Source of the DNA: Pseudisothecium myosuroides | Taxonomy: Eukaryota; Streptophyta; Bryopsida; Hypnales; Lembophyllaceae | NCBI GenBank assembly: GCA_951799445.1 | Contig: OX637293.1 | Span: 23,684,001-23,748,000 of the forward strand | Length of the DNA: 64,000 nt | Direction of reading: 5' to 3' | In this document: positions 31,601 to 44,850 of the stretch, one piece after another | Layout: every line of letters begins with the position of its first letter | Position numbering within the stretch: position 1 is the stretch's first letter | Program-made: the position numbers and the translations under genes | The notes under the pieces: model-generated | Databases searched by the model: none | Seen by the model: the letters and a program-made list of their open reading frames with translations, nothing else | What the model was told of the DNA's origin: nothing

Positions 31601-33801
31601 CTACAATAATGATGATGTTTTCCTGTTTAGTTATTGTTTGAATGTTATTGTTGGTATTATGTGAATTGTGGAAGTGACTTAAATAGCTTTTTGCTGTAAT
31701 ATACCCTTTCTATTTCATGGATTCTAAAATTTGGTGATTTTTGCTACTAATTTTACAATCATTGGGATAACGTATAGGTGATTTACGAGATCCTAAGGAT
31801 TGAATTTCCTTTGGTAATTCCAAGGCAAACCAATAAAGATGTTGAGTACAATGGTAAAGGTTCCCTCCTATCACTTGTCCCTGCTTACTCCCATGTGGTC
31901 AACTTTGTCCTATTAGGGAATGGGCTCTAAACTAGCAACTAAAGTGGCTTGAGATGTCCTTCTTGATTTAGCAAAGGGTGATCTCTATCTTCATCTCAAA
32001 TCTAGATTTATTCTAGATTTAAGTTTTTCAATTAGGCAACTAAGAAACCATGGCTCTGAGCACATGAAAGTCTTAAATTTTGGCACACTAAAATTCTTTC
32101 GACAAAATTACAAATATGAAGTTATTGTTCTCCAGTTTGTACTAGTTTTTTTAAAATAAATTATTTTCTCTTCAAGGCTAAAATCAATTTTAATATAATC
32201 GAGTTTCTAGAAGGTATAGTCTCTCAAAGAACAAGGTTTGAATGTTACTTCATGAAGTATTAATCGCAATTTAAAATGCTAATGTATTCAATATATGTGT
32301 GAAGGACAATATGTTAGGCATTTAGTTTTGACTTTGTTTACTTAGATATCTTTTGGTTTTTGAATATGTTTCACTTCTGCACAGGTTTCGTCTTCCGCAA
32401 AGGTTCTTCTGTGTGGGCATCACCAACTTTTCTTCAAAATGATCCAAAATACTATCCAAATCCTCGAGAATTTGATCCATCTAGATTTGTTGTATGTGCA
32501 CTATATTTTTATTATACAAGAATGCAATTAATTTTTTGAATCTTTAGTCAACTAGAGCTATTTTAATTTGATATTGTTCTTTTATGAAGCTTATACTTGT
32601 GGAAATCGGGTAATGTTCCAACTAGGTAGTTCACACAACTTGGCTAAAATTGGTGGCATTAGTGTCTAATGACCAAATTGATGTGGACTCTCTAGTTGAT
32701 AGAAGGCACAATGTCCACTAATTTTTTCTACTCAGTTTCATGGAAATGGTGTTATGATGTAATTTTTTTGTTTGAAATTAACAAGCTATCTACAATTAGA
32801 CCCATATTTAAGAATGACATAGGAATATATTTTCAAATTTATTCATTTTTCTTCTTATTTCTGATTTTTTTTAATAGTGTGCAAGAAATGTTTTGGGAGT
32901 GTAATCTTGGACTCTTGGAATTTGCTGCAGGAAAAGCCTAAGCCAAATGCTTTCATGCCTTTTGGCCAAGGTCCACATTTATGCCCTGGAATTGAACTTG
33001 CACTGGCACAGGCAATGTTCATCATCCATCATCTTGTCACAAATTACAGGTTAGGGTTTTGGCTCATCTCTTCTAATATATTGATTATGTACAATGGAAT
33101 GAAGAATAGTTTCAATATTTGTCTGTTATTTCAATTTTCATTTAGAACACAAAGATTACATCTTGCAAACTAGCTAACCTTGAGAATTAGGAGATGAAGA
33201 AGATTATTATACATAATGTCAAGTTTTAAAACTCATTTCCTTGAATTTTGAACATTCAAATCTCTTTTCAAAGGGGTCACATTGGGTTGAAGGGTTATAA
33301 GTTTTATTCTCTTCTTCCATCCAAATAAAGACACTAGTAGAATGTTTGCTCAAATAGACTAAGCTTTAAGACCTACAACTGGTCTAATTTGTACATGACA
33401 TGTTTGAGCAGGCATTTTACTAGAGAAAATAACATGTCTTATCTTAAAACTTCAACCTAACATTATCATTGCAATTACAATCAGTTTTTTTTAAACTTCT
33501 TTGAAAAGTTCATTTGCAATGTACTACTAATTATGCATTTTTCTTCTATATTTTTATAACCAAGGAAATAGATGAGCATTGGTCCTTAGATAAGTTTTGA
33601 TGGTGGAAGTCTTAAGGGCTTAGAACATAAGAATTTGAAATATGGTAGATGTATGATTTTGTAATCAAGGAAATTAAACTATGTGCATGTTATGCCTATT
33701 GCAGTTGGAAAAGGTGTGGGCATGACAAAGCAATGACACATTTTTCGATTACAAAACTTGTAGAATTTCCAATTTGTTTGGTCAAAAGGTGTGTGACATG
33801 A
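28639..33801 (+). CDS. Cytochrome P450, CYP85 clan (CYP707-like), 9 exons
   Basis: Exons: 28639-28778, 29280-29592, 30209-30364, 30812-31051, 31455-31544, 31778-31853, 32385-32491, 32931-33049 and 33705-33801. The total is 1338 nt, 445 residues, in frame throughout. Residues 5-23 are the ER membrane anchor. The K-helix ExxR is E317-R320, the PERF region is DPSRF at 369-373, and the haem loop is [10 protein letters not shown] at 385-394 with Cys392 as the haem ligand. The best resemblance I can recall is to CYP707 (ABA 8'-hydroxylases) and relatives: [28 protein letters not shown] and HHLVTNY. Substrate unknown. Odd points: the proline-rich hinge after the anchor is nearly absent, and the I-helix AGxD/ET motif reads AFATN (257-261), so the usual acid is replaced by alanine. 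The last exon was found by its phase-2 acceptor and a short frame ending in TGA. Confidence 0.88.
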
Positions 33802-35303
33802 GAAGTTGAATTATTAGTCTCAAATGGGAAGAGGTATTGTATGAGATAAACTTTGGGATGAGCACCCATATTGTCTTAAATTTCAACGGCTTTTATATGA
33901 GTATGAATGATGGGAGAATGTATGGTAAACCATTAGCAGAGGAAGTCATTGAACATGTATCATCCTATGAATCCACCATCTTATATGTTCATTGTATTAT
34001 TTTCAACCTGTGAATATGATCAAGCATCAGAAGGCATGTGATTTCTTTGTGCATTAATATTAATTATCCATTCAGAATTACAACAGAGAATTATGATAAG
34101 GAAAATCAAATTATAAATAGACTTAGGTAGAAATTGATTTGACTTATAGTTCATGCAGTTAACATCATGAAGTAATGCACAAACATGAAGTTTAGCAATT
34201 TTATGATAAATTGTACATGTTGCAACCTTCACATATTTCACATGAAGCAAAGCTCATGTAATACACCGTAGTTATGTACAATGACCACATATTGTAAGCA
34301 ACTAAATAAGCATTTGAGGATGAATTCTATTATTACACTATGTAAATTTTTGTTTGATCTTGTTTGCAATTGAAAAGGGATTTTAACAAATCTAGTATGT
34401 AATTTTTGGCTATTGTATAACTATATCATAAATTTACACATGCCTATTGAAGCATGGCAATCGCAATCTCAGGCATTATAAAACTCTTCACTTACAAGGG
34501 CAATTGCCTCTTCTTTGTCATCAATTTAAACTATTTTGTTGTATTTTTGTGAAAAATAGGGCTTCCAAGTGGTCCTCTTTGATTTTCACTTCAAACAAGT
34601 TGCTAATCTTTGGTTTGAAAGTTATAATTCAAGTTGAAAATTTTGACTATGTAGTTATAGAATAGTCCATTTCAACTTTCAAACATGTTGGGCCAAATAA
34701 ATTTACAAAACAAACCTAACTAGCACATAACACATACAAAATGCCAACTTTTTACACTTATTACTATGATCTTATCTACAAGAAGACAAGGTCCAAAATG
34801 AATGTATAATACATAGCAGCCTCTTTTAGCTTTTTATTTTGGTAGACAGTCTCCATCCCATGTGTGCATATTAATGTTCAATACAAAAGTTGTTGCTCAA
34901 TTTTTTCATGTTACTCATCACTTTCTTTGTAATGAAAAGCCCAGTTCATCTTCAATTTCTTACAATTGCTTTGACCAAAGCAATACCAAATCATTGATAT
35001 ATTTGATTTCCAAACTCCAACCAAGATATATTAGGACAAGGATTTGATCACATCTAATCTTTGGAGGTGTTTAATTCCAAATTTGATCATTCACCGTAAA
35101 TAATAAATTTTTGCTTTTGCATAGGAGAAAATTTTGCAATCTAGCCCTAGCCAAGTTTAGGGGTCAAAACCTCATTCCAAGTACAAAGCCATTCTAAGTT
35201 TTATGAATTACTTTGACTAGGCCATGTGAATGTTCTTCCTAGTACTAGATTCAAACAATCTAGATTCATAATGTATTTGGTGGACTAGTGTTTGAACAAG
35301 CAC
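33802..35303. other. AT-rich intergenic DNA
   Basis: 3' flank of the first P450, then AT-rich sequence. Only short isolated frames occur. No repeat boundary or RNA gene could be supported. Confidence 0.4.
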
Positions 35304-38300
35304 GGTCCAAGCACACTAATAGGAGCCAACTTGGTTGTAACCACTGGGGTTTTTTAAGAATCTTCATTCTAGGTCTTAAAATAAGACTTAAAATATGAAA
35401 AAAATTGTAGTGCATTGTCTTTTAGGTATGGCTATTTGACATTATACAAGACAAAAATAATTATCACTAGAAGAAAACAATGTTTTTTCTGATCACTGGA
35501 TTCTACGTGCTGATGTCTTGTATGATGTCTTGAAGTGTCTACGTGAACGTCCAAAAAATTGCGTTGCTTGAGACTTGAAAAAAACATCAAAATAGACGTT
35601 GGACATCAACATGTTTTTGACCAGACATCCCAAAAAACATGGGTCAACGGGGTCCTCAAAGGCCGCCATGTGGCTGCCACCTAAGTGCCACGCGGACAAG
35701 GGCAGCTACATAGGATTTTTTTCATTTATTTTCATCCATGACGTGGCAGTAGGAAAAGTGACGTGGCATGCCACGTCAGCATAGGTTTTTGCTCTCTAAG
35801 AATTTTAATATTGTCTTTGAAGACATCAAGTTAGACATCTACACGTTTTCTAAGACGTCAACCCAGACATCCAAACATTTTGATAGACGTATTTTGGGAC
35901 GTCACATTAGACGTCCAGATATCTTGTGACATCAATGTAGACGTCTACTTTTCATCATAAATACCCTTGGCAATGTTTAGTGTGATTTAGGAAAACAAAA
36001 TGATGTCACGTTAGACATTCATGTGATTAAATGCACTATTTGGCATGATGTTAACATGGACAGTCTCATATCTATATGACATTCACATGCATTGCATAAT
36101 ATTCAATACAACATATCATATACAGTACACCATATACCATACATAGTACACCATACATAGTACACTATACATCATACGCCATACAAAATACACCATACTG
36201 GGCAATTATATCACATGACTTTAAAAGTCACTTGATGTGAGTATATAGAGGGAGAAGACGGGCTCTTTATACAAGTGGGGTGGTAGGAGGGAAGACAAAC
36301 CATATGGGATATATAAAACGAAAGAAATATGTTTTTGTGAGGGCAGCACGCAGGCGTCTAGCAGGAATCATGAGGACAAAGTGGGTTGTCTACTTCTATG
36401 TCTTTTGGAAAAATACAAGTGTCTTCCAAACATTCATTGAGGGACAAAGGTAGTGGTGTCTGATGCTGAGTGTGACATGTGTTTGACATCATTGCCATGT
36501 GTAGAGTTGTTTATGTCATTCAATATATGCATCATTTTTTCAATTGCCCAGTGAATTGCCGTGTCTAGAATTTTCTCACTAGCAATGCAACTACAGTTCA
36601 CGGGACAGTTCATTACACTATTTCCCCACAAAAAAACTGAAGCCATACCAGATGTGGTTTAGCTGCAAAACAAGTAAACGACAAAGAATTTGTTGGCTTG
36701 CAACCACTAGTGCAAGAGACAGACCCTGTTAAACATCCTCGGGGCGATGTTGACGACTTCAGAGACATACTAGGCAACAATGTTGTGTTGTAGGACAAAG
36801 GTTAGCGCCTGCCAGTCTTATATGTTTCAGTGGAGCTACATGCAGACATCTAGGCGGATGTCAATAAGATAGAATGTGTGGTCTACATGTATGTTTGACA
36901 TACCAATGTATTTTCAACAATCATCAGAGGGGGAGGGTAACATGAAGGCAATTGTGCACACTACTGTTGCCTAAGATGTATTTGACATGTTGATGCCGTG
37001 TTGAAGATCACTTATACAAAATGCAGGCATGATTTTTGAATGGACATACAGATTGCCTTGTCTTGTATGTAAATAGTAGTATTCAAAAATCCGTATGTTT
37101 ATTGCATTCATTATCCAATAAAAGTGGTTTGTCTACTTTGTTCAAACCTTCTGTCCCTCGCCATATGCATGTGCCATTCCACATTCATATTTGTTGTCCA
37201 AAATCAACCAAGATGATGTCTTGTGCTAAGAAACTAGAAGAGAGAAGTACCGACTATGTACTTTTGTGCTATTTGTCGCCATATATGGAATATACTAAAG
37301 CAGGACATTGATGTTGTCGAAAGAATGACTCTTGGTCATGTCTTAAGCAGTGGGACATGGAAGAAGACACTGTCCTTTGCTGGTTCTAAATACCAAAACT
37401 CCCACAGAATCAAATAAAACGCAAAAGGTACCACATCATTCATAATGAAATGCAACAATGCAAGATCCTCATTGAAATTGCATCTTCCAAAATGTCCAAA
37501 CGTGTCTATTGATGTCTCCTTAGACGTTGAGACTCCTGGGACTACGTCTCATTTCATGTGGTGACGTCTATAGTGACGTTATAGAAGACATTTTACCATC
37601 TTATACAATGTTTGTGACAACGTCTCTACGTCTACGTAGACATCTTCAAAATAAGCACAGAAAATGCTTAGAAATAGGCCCCCTATGTTGACGTGGCATG
37701 CCACGTCAGCAATATTTGATGCCACATTAGTCAATTTCCACGTGGCATGCCACATCATCAACCACATCATCTTTTTTCTTTAAGCTTGCTCGGTGGCTGC
37801 CCGTACCCCTTTTTTTAACCTTGGTCAGCCTTTTTTATCCAAGACCAAAGTAATTTTTCCAAAATTACCCAACGTGAAAATTGGTCAACGTAGCTAATGT
37901 GGCAATTAATGTTTTTGCGGACGCCCCTAAGGACATCACTGCATCCTTAGCCATGTCATCAAAAATCTTGGCATCTATGGTAACAACCACTTGTTTTCAA
38001 TGTAATTTGTCGGTGTCATCTAAAACATCTATAGAAATCTCCTCGAAATCGTGCCCCGTGTCTCAGACATCTTGATGTCTCCGCGGACATAGTATGTTTG
38101 GCCTTGGACATCACATGTTTTTGCTCCGACATAAAAAAAAACGGGTTTCTTATAGTGTATGTTAAATTTTTAAGTATTATAAGGGCAAAAATGTAGTTGT
38201 AACTACTCCTTAAGTCATCCATAATGGGTCCTTAATTCATCCAATTAAGGGATATTTTAGATGAATAAGCAACAATTTTTTGTAGAATATTCCAATAAGG

Positions 38301-38357
38301 ACCTCCATAAGCACCTCAATAAGGTCCACTAGTGGCTCCTATTAGTGTGCTTTGACC
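35304..38357. repeat. Outer 25 bp inverted repeat around the CACTA element
   Basis: GGTCCAAGCACACTAATAGG... (35304-35328) is the reverse complement, with one mismatch, of 38333-38357. The roughly 360 bp lying outside the CACTA element but inside this pair looks like an older inverted-repeat element into which the CACTA element jumped. Confidence 0.5.
35465..38157. mobile_element. Non-autonomous CACTA (CMC/EnSpm) transposon, 2693 bp
   Basis: Begins CACTAGAAGAAAACA and ends with the complement of CACTATAAGAAACCCG. It is flanked by the 3 bp duplication TAT (35462-35464, 38158-38160), as CACTA elements generate. The subterminal regions are packed with AGACGTC, GACATC and TGGACATC-type motifs in both orientations, and with two copies of the palindrome GTGGCATGCCAC (about 35763 and 37687). 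These are typical of transposase-binding subterminal arrays. A CATA-rich simple stretch lies at about 36110-36190. No recognisable transposase frame is present. Confidence 0.85.
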
Positions 38358-39899
38358 CAACATTGAAACATATTCTATATGTGCATGTTGCTTCTTATGT
38401 ATGTATGAGGCCAATTTTCTAAACTTCCTCAGTAACTTACATCCATAAAGACCTCCACTTCCAACATACACATGAGGTCACTTTGTTACACATTCAACAA
38501 TAAAATAAAACAATGGTACCTTAAAAAAATGACTACAAGTTATATTGGATAGACTAGTCATATTTGAGTGTTTGTGAGTACTTCCTCCATATGCATGAGG
38601 TCTCTTAGTCTCTTAGTTACTTTGTTTGTTACACAATAAGTAAAATAAAACAATCAAACATTAATAAATGGCTATCAAATCTATTGAGTGAATTAGAGTT
38701 TGAGCAAAGCTTATTTGAAAGAAACTATTTTTGAGTGCATGCTTCCTACATACGTATGAGGTCATTTAGTCACAATGCTACACAATAATAGGGACAATCT
38801 TTCATGCCTTTGACTCATCTTGTCTACCAGTGTGGAATAGTACAACTAGCAAAAATTATAAAAGAGATTTGAACTTGACTCAAGTTGCTTGAGGTACATA
38901 GCAAGTCCGTTTGCATTACAAAAGTTGACCTCATGCATTTTGTATGTATAAAACTAACCTAGAGTCACCTTAAAATAGTTGAAACTAACCTACTTTGAGG
39001 ATGGAAAAATTTATATATCCTTCATATGCAAAGTTTCCCTCAAGGTGGGTTAGTTTCAATTGTCTAGAAATAGTAAAATCTAAGCTCAAGTTATCAACAC
39101 ACCACATGGGTATATGATTTGCGACCATGAAGAGGAACAAGATATTTGTCCTCTCCCATTCTATTATAAATAACTAGAGATGGGATCTTCAACCTCAAAG
39201 AATACCAAACTTAAACGCTACTAAATTTATTTCAATTCAACAAATTTATCTTCATAATTCTAGAAGCAAGTCAAAGCTAACTAGTAACATTTCATAAAGT
39301 TTGTATCCACGTACTAAGTTGGCAAATTAGCAGCTATTTTAATTCAATATTCATTTGATCATGCTTTTGTTAATTGGTTCATCCTCGACACCGGGAAGCA
39401 AGGAAGCCTGATAGTGTTGAATTGTGTTTGTGACTTGATACCATACAAATTCCACTATATGAGCAACAAACTATCTACAAGATCTTCAAGATCTAGTATG
39501 CCCTTCACAAATTTTTTCTTCTTACCAATATTTCAGGAAAAAAGTGTAGATACACAAAACAAAATTCTAAACTTGTTTAGCACAATTTCTTACAACAACA
39601 ATGATAGAGATACAGTTTGCATCCTTGTCCAGACCTTGCAATTCAATTGACCTTCATGAAAGCGCCAAACCTAGCATGTTTGGTTAGTGAGCACAATCAC
39701 CTCTTTCTAATACTTGTTCCTGTACTTATAGAGTATTTCAAAGCTTGGACAATACTTCATCGTGCCCAACACTAACTAGTTGGAGCAATCTTGATATCAT
39801 TGCCAAACTCCTCAAGACTTAAGATGAAAACATCCAAAATTGTCTATGAACCCATTCTTGGCAAGTAGACTTCTTCTAAAAGTGTTTCCATGAGTGCAA
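38358..39899. repeat. AT-rich DNA with diverged tandem repeat
   Basis: About 38395-38800 contains three or four diverged units marked by CATGAGGTC or TATGAGGTC, followed in two units by AATAAAATAAAACAAT, at roughly 130-150 bp spacing. The remainder to 39899 shows no supportable gene. Confidence 0.45.
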
Positions 39900-41023
39900 T
39901 TAACTCTTAAAAGCCCAAGGGATTTGGATGAAACATACATGTGTCATAAAATATAAGTTTTGTAATGTTTTTGAAGTTTGCATTGAAGAAGATAATGCAA
40001 GGCACAAAAAATAGAAAGTATCCGTATGATCAAAATTATAAAACTATTTTAGATTCTCTTCAAATGAATTTTGAAGATATAACTTCAAAAATTCAACAAA
40101 AAAATAATTTTTATCTGTAGCACTTGAATTTTTTTTGATTGGTCAAAATTGAACTAGTACCTCTGTCCCAAAATGATCTTTCCATTATACAAAATATTCC
40201 AGATTTAGGCTAAATATAACATTTAAAAACCTTATTTTGATCTATAAATAGAGTTTGGTGCATTCCTAGCATTCTAGAAACTTTGAGTTTTGAAGCCCTT
40301 TTCAAAGTATAGTTTTGGAATATTGAAAAGTAAAATTTTTGGGGCATTTTCAAGGATCTCCACTGGTCAATTAATTGTTGAGAATGAGGTCATCATTTTG
40401 TAGGCATTTAATATATGCCCAAGCCCATGTGTGGCCTTTTGTTCCGCCTCCCAAAGTTTCATCTCCTTCAATTGGGCTATATTCAAAGAGATGCAAAAAA
40501 TAAAGACAAAAAGTGTTGAAATGTTGATTGACCCTATTAATCATTTCATTTGTCTTTTGATTGATGATTGCATAGATGGAGGGGGAACTGCTAGTACTTG
40601 GAGTTGCTTTGTTGGTCCCAAATAGCAATTAAAGCCAAATTTGACCAATTCACAACGTCACAAAGTGCAACAGGAAGATTAGTAGGACAAAAATTAAGGC
40701 CAATAGGAAGATCATTTTAGAACAGAGTTAGAGTACTTTCTATCGATTTGAGAAAAAATGCATAAGATCTAGTAAAGAGAACATTAACACTTTCTCCCAA
40801 TAGTAAAGTTTTTCAAAACTAGGCAAATTCTAAACAATTTGTACTATTTCCCTTATAATTTTTGTTTAACTATATTAATCTCATTTTTTAATATAAAAAT
40901 TAAAAGAAAACTCATTCTAGTTTGCACACAAAAAAAAATTTGGAAAAAGTTTTTTCCGCCCACAAATGCTGCTTGAAGTCGGATAGCAACCATAGAATGG
41001 TCACTCCAGTGCTTAGGGGTTAA
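39900..41023. mobile_element. TTAA element, family C, second copy carrying a MITE
   Basis: The left end is TTAACTCTTAAAAGCCCAAGG (39900) and the right end is GTGCTTAGGGGTTAA (ending 41023). Internal blocks match 6041-6599, for example GCACAAAAAATAGAAA and CATAAGATCTAGTA. It is lengthened by an insertion of about 577 bp at 40157-40733. Confidence 0.65.
40157..40733. mobile_element. Stowaway-like inverted-repeat element
   Basis: CCTCTGTCCCAAAATGATCTT near 40160 pairs with the complement of AAGATCATTTTAGAACAGAG near 40710-40728. Flanking TA dinucleotides occur on both sides. The ends resemble the CTCCCTCCGTCCC type of Tc1/mariner-derived plant MITEs. The other family C copy (6041-6599) lacks it. 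The exact ends are uncertain by a few bases, and the element is long for Stowaway. Confidence 0.55.
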
Positions 41024-41349
41024 ATTGTTCTCATACTTAATTGTGATTGGTTGACTATCAATTTTCTAGATTCCAGTTTTAAAACCATCCTATGTAACAA
41101 TTTCAATGGTCTAGGGAGTTTCCACTTTGAAAATTCATAGTAACTACCTATTTAATTCAAAAATTCAATTTTTGTAGTTCATGATTTTGGATTGGAAATA
41201 TTACAAAAATGTTGTTTCTTAAAAAATAGCCTCCAATTATGCTGAATTTTTTATTTTGACATTATTAGATGTTTCCACCTCATATAATATAAAATTTGAA
41301 TACTTGAAGTGCAAGTGGTTGTTGGGCTTGGCATTCATTGTTGTCCTCT

Positions 41350-42600
41350 ACAGAATAATATAAAAAAATGACCCTACACGCATCAATCCATAAATCAAAA
41401 GGTTGTCATTTGAATAAATAGGACACCAATAGTGGCTTGCCAAAGAACATGTATGAAGGAAGTCATGATGTTATATTAAAAAATAGTGGCAATTTATTCT
41501 TTGTTTAAATTATATTTTCTTGTTTGGATAGAAAATAATGATTGATTTGACAACTTACTTTTGTTGTTGAATAATATTATGTCATGCATATAGCTAAAGT
41601 ATACATATTTGATTTATCTTTATCTTTATTATTTTGTAGTTTCTATTCAACTAGAAAACTTTTTGATGATTGAAAATTGTCAAAAGATTTTGTGCCTCAT
41701 GAAATGAGACAATTGCTAAAAGCAACAATATCATTTTAGGAACCATCATTTACAATTGTAGGCTTTGGAAACAAGCATGTGACCAATCGGTTTGGGGTCG
41801 CCAAATTGGAAAAAAAAGCCTTTCAATGAATCTAGGAAAGATTTTAAACGCTTCCAAAGGAATAACAAGAGTAGCTACAAGGACATCCATGGTCTTCCAA
41901 CTTGAAAACATCAAACCCTAACGCAAGGGTGGAGATGCAAGGTGAAGCAATAAAATTATGCAGTTTTATTTTAGCTATCGTACCCTTTCTTTACGTGTCT
42001 TTCTATTATATTACCTAATAACTTGCTATATTTGCTAATATTTAGCTAATTTTCAAATGTTATATCAAGTTGATTCATTGCCCCCAAAGGTCCTCTATAC
42101 AATTAGTCAATAAAAAAAAATCTCTAAGCCATTTCCCTCAATTATTTGCACACAAAATATTTGTTGATACTATAGTAACTTTATATCTTCAGGTTTGCCT
42201 CAAATCATTTAAAAATTAAGTTTTTTGACATTATTTTTTTATTCTTGGAATCCTTGGATAAATGATATGGACATATACAAAAAAAATGATTTGTGTTTGT
42301 ATGGGAACAAAGATAACATTATCCTATAAGTGCTCAAATTAAAGATTTTTTGATTGGCTTAGGAAATTCGTAAAAAATACTTGAAACCCCTCTATTATAT
42401 TTAACTCATATTTGATTTATGTAGGGCATTCCTTCTACTTTCTATTGATATATTACATGATTTTCTTGATGCTTTCTCAATGAACATTAATTGGATGAAG
42501 TGCACTTTTCACCTCATTTATCATTATCCAATGGATGGATGAATATTCAATGAATATAGATAAATAGTTGGTTCATTGAAGAGGATTATGGAAATGAAAA
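41350..42600. repeat. Duplicate of SERRATE-upstream DNA
   Basis: 41806-42600 matches 15462-16310, including the telo-box at 41913-41921 and the CAAGGGTGGAGATGCA block. 41350-41612 matches 16750-17015. There is no SERRATE coding sequence at this end, so this is a promoter-side fragment without its gene. Confidence 0.7.
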
Positions 42601-42639
42601 ATGTCAATCCAATGGTTGTGTTGTTGTAATAAACAACCT

Positions 42640-43076
42640 ACATCCTATGATTTTTTTTTTTAAATATTAAGAAATGAGAGAAATAAACAACTTCAAAGTT
42701 TATTTTAGAGTAGAGAATCCATAATTGCCCGCAAACTAAAAACCCTCATAACTTTTGACTCATTGGTCAAAATGGAATGATTCAAAGCTTTCCACGTATA
42801 TATAACTCTAGAATACCAATTTCAAATTTTTGTTTTTGAAAAAAGTGTTTTTCTTTGATCCGCCCAGACTGTCTAGTTACAAAAAAAAGTAACATATTTG
42901 GCCATAACTTTTGATTCCTATTTCCAAATGTCATGAAATTTAGTGCATATGAAAGATATTCTTTGTGCCCACTTTCTATTAAAATTTCAGCTTAAAATAT
43001 GAAAATCTCTAGTCACAAGTACTTGCCCAAAATTTATATACAGCCAAAAAATGCATGCCGGTGCTTTAGGGGTTAA
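42640..43076. mobile_element. Truncated right part of a TTAA element (family A variant)
   Basis: Ends GCCGGTGCTTTAGGGGTTAA at 43076. Its last 200 bp match the variant right half of the copy ending at 52707 (ACTGCCCAG-type block, AAAGTAACATATTTGGCC, GAAAGATATTC). No left end is visible. Confidence 0.6.
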
Positions 43077-44214
43077 TCTATGATTCATCCATCCATATGA
43101 TATTTTTATATATGTTTGAATATTTTATTGCAATTTGACATTTGGACAAGTACCCATAGTTTGATTATAGACAAATATAGAAACTTGCTTCCACTATGAT
43201 GGTTTATACTATTATATACACTTGTGGAGATATTTTCAAATTTTTTGAGTTAATTTTGTATTTGATATAAATCTCCTTCTATTTTAATTTAAAATTCCAA
43301 TTTCAAGAACATCTAAAAAATTTTGTGACATATAAAAGGCATATGGTTTCATCTTTGAAAAGTAAACATAAAAAAGTGTTATTCACAAACATTCATAAAG
43401 TGAGACAACATAGACTGAAGGATCTTGAAGGTCAAGTTTGTGGTCATAGACTTGTTGTTTCAAGGTTAATAATGGAATTTATGGTTAGATGCTTCTAAAT
43501 TTAAGATATTTGGATTATTTTTGAGTGCTCCATTGCAATTGCAAGTTGAATTGGATTCTAGCATGATTACAAATTTCTTCTAATATTGTATTTACTATAA
43601 TAAATTAATTCGTTGTCACATTTGTCTTCTTGATGGTTTTAATGATAATATGCACATTTAGTAAATGCTTAGATTTCTTAGCACATGTAGTAATGGATAT
43701 AAACTTTTGCCCTAAGACTTCAAAAAGGCATAATAATTATAGTGTCTTTGCTGAAATTTTTAAGAAAATTATGTTTTGCAATGCACATATGATTTCTTCT
43801 ACTGGTGATATTAATTATTTTTATTTAATTGAGCACACATGCATGTTTGAGTATGTGGTTCTAGGCTCTATCATTTAAAAGTTTATTCCATGATATTCCA
43901 TGACGTTTAGGGGATGCCCTTGTCTCCAAATTGAGCAGCTCTGACCTTTACAACTCTATACTACAAGAATCACATACATATTTAGATGATTGAAGAAATT
44001 CCAAAAATTAGAACTTAGAACTTGCTCACTTAAAACCCTAGGTTTTAGGTAAATTAGGCTTATAGTTCCTTAGAAATTGGATTCTTGCAAAAAAACATAA
44101 TCAGTAGCAAAAAAATTTTACAACAACAGACTAACAAATCCAAAAAGAATCCTTGCAAAGCGATGATGTTCTAAAGGACTAAAACTTGACTCAAATTGTC
44201 AATCAACATTTACA
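43077..44214. other. AT-rich intergenic DNA, nothing recognised
   Basis: Isolated short frames only, for example an 82-codon frame at 43630-43878 without recognisable features. No structure supported. Confidence 0.35.
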
Positions 44215-44850
44215 ACAATGACATTGATTATAGTGCAATAGAAAACATATTAACTGAGATACAAGCACAAAAGGTGTTAAGGCCAATACTTTTTGGCAAA
44301 CTATCATCATTTCAAGCTTACCTATTCAAAGTAACATTCAACTTACATGATGATTGGGAGGATTTTTTTCATAAGGCAATTCTTTTCACCACATTTCATC
44401 TTTTTTACATAATTATTTTGAAGATTATCGATATCTATGACAATCATATTGACTATAGTGCAAATGTACAATAGAAAGCATATTAACTAAGACACAAGCA
44501 CAAAAGATGTTAAGGCCAATACTTTGTTGCAAACTATCACCATTTCAAGCCACTACAAGAGAAAGGGGTGTTTTAAGTGGGTTTTTGAGTATAGTCCTAA
44601 ACATAAGATTATAAGGAATGACCTTTAAAGAGATTTTCAGCAAAAATTTACTGGAAATACATTTATTTCCAGTAAATTTTTGCTGAAAATCTCTTTAAAG
44701 GTCATTCCTTATAATCTTATGTCTAGGACTATACTCAAAAACCCACTTAAAATACCCCTTTCTCTTGTAGTGAGCTTATCAATTTAAAGTGACATTCGAC
44801 TTAAACAATGATGATTGGAAGGATTTATCCTTCAAACATGCACAAACTAT
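44215..44850. repeat. Tandem duplication, second unit holding a CACTA MITE
   Basis: Unit 1 (44215-44440) and unit 2 (from 44441) share in order TTGAYTATAGTGCAA, CATATTAACTRAGA, CACAAGCACAAAAG and TTAAGGCCAATACTTT. Unit 2 is lengthened by the 222 bp hairpin at 44551-44772. Confidence 0.75.
44551..44772. mobile_element. 222 bp CACTA MITE forming a near-perfect hairpin
   Basis: Starts CACTACAAGAGAAAGGGG and ends with its complement. Each arm is about 109 nt with two mismatches between arms and a loop of about 4 nt. The target duplication is AGC (44548-44550, 44773-44775). Tandem unit 1 keeps the unfilled site CATTTCAAGCTTACC at about 44309. Near-identity of the arms suggests a recent insertion. 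Confidence 0.88.

Noticed and set aside
36434..36798. Overlapping minus-strand frames inside the CACTA element as a possible transposase
   Set aside because: Both are short, and neither shows recognisable TNP2 or DDE features.
35600..37800. CRISPR-like array suggested by recurring GACGTC/GACATC motifs
   Set aside because: Spacing is irregular and in both orientations, in plant nuclear DNA. It fits CACTA subterminal motifs.
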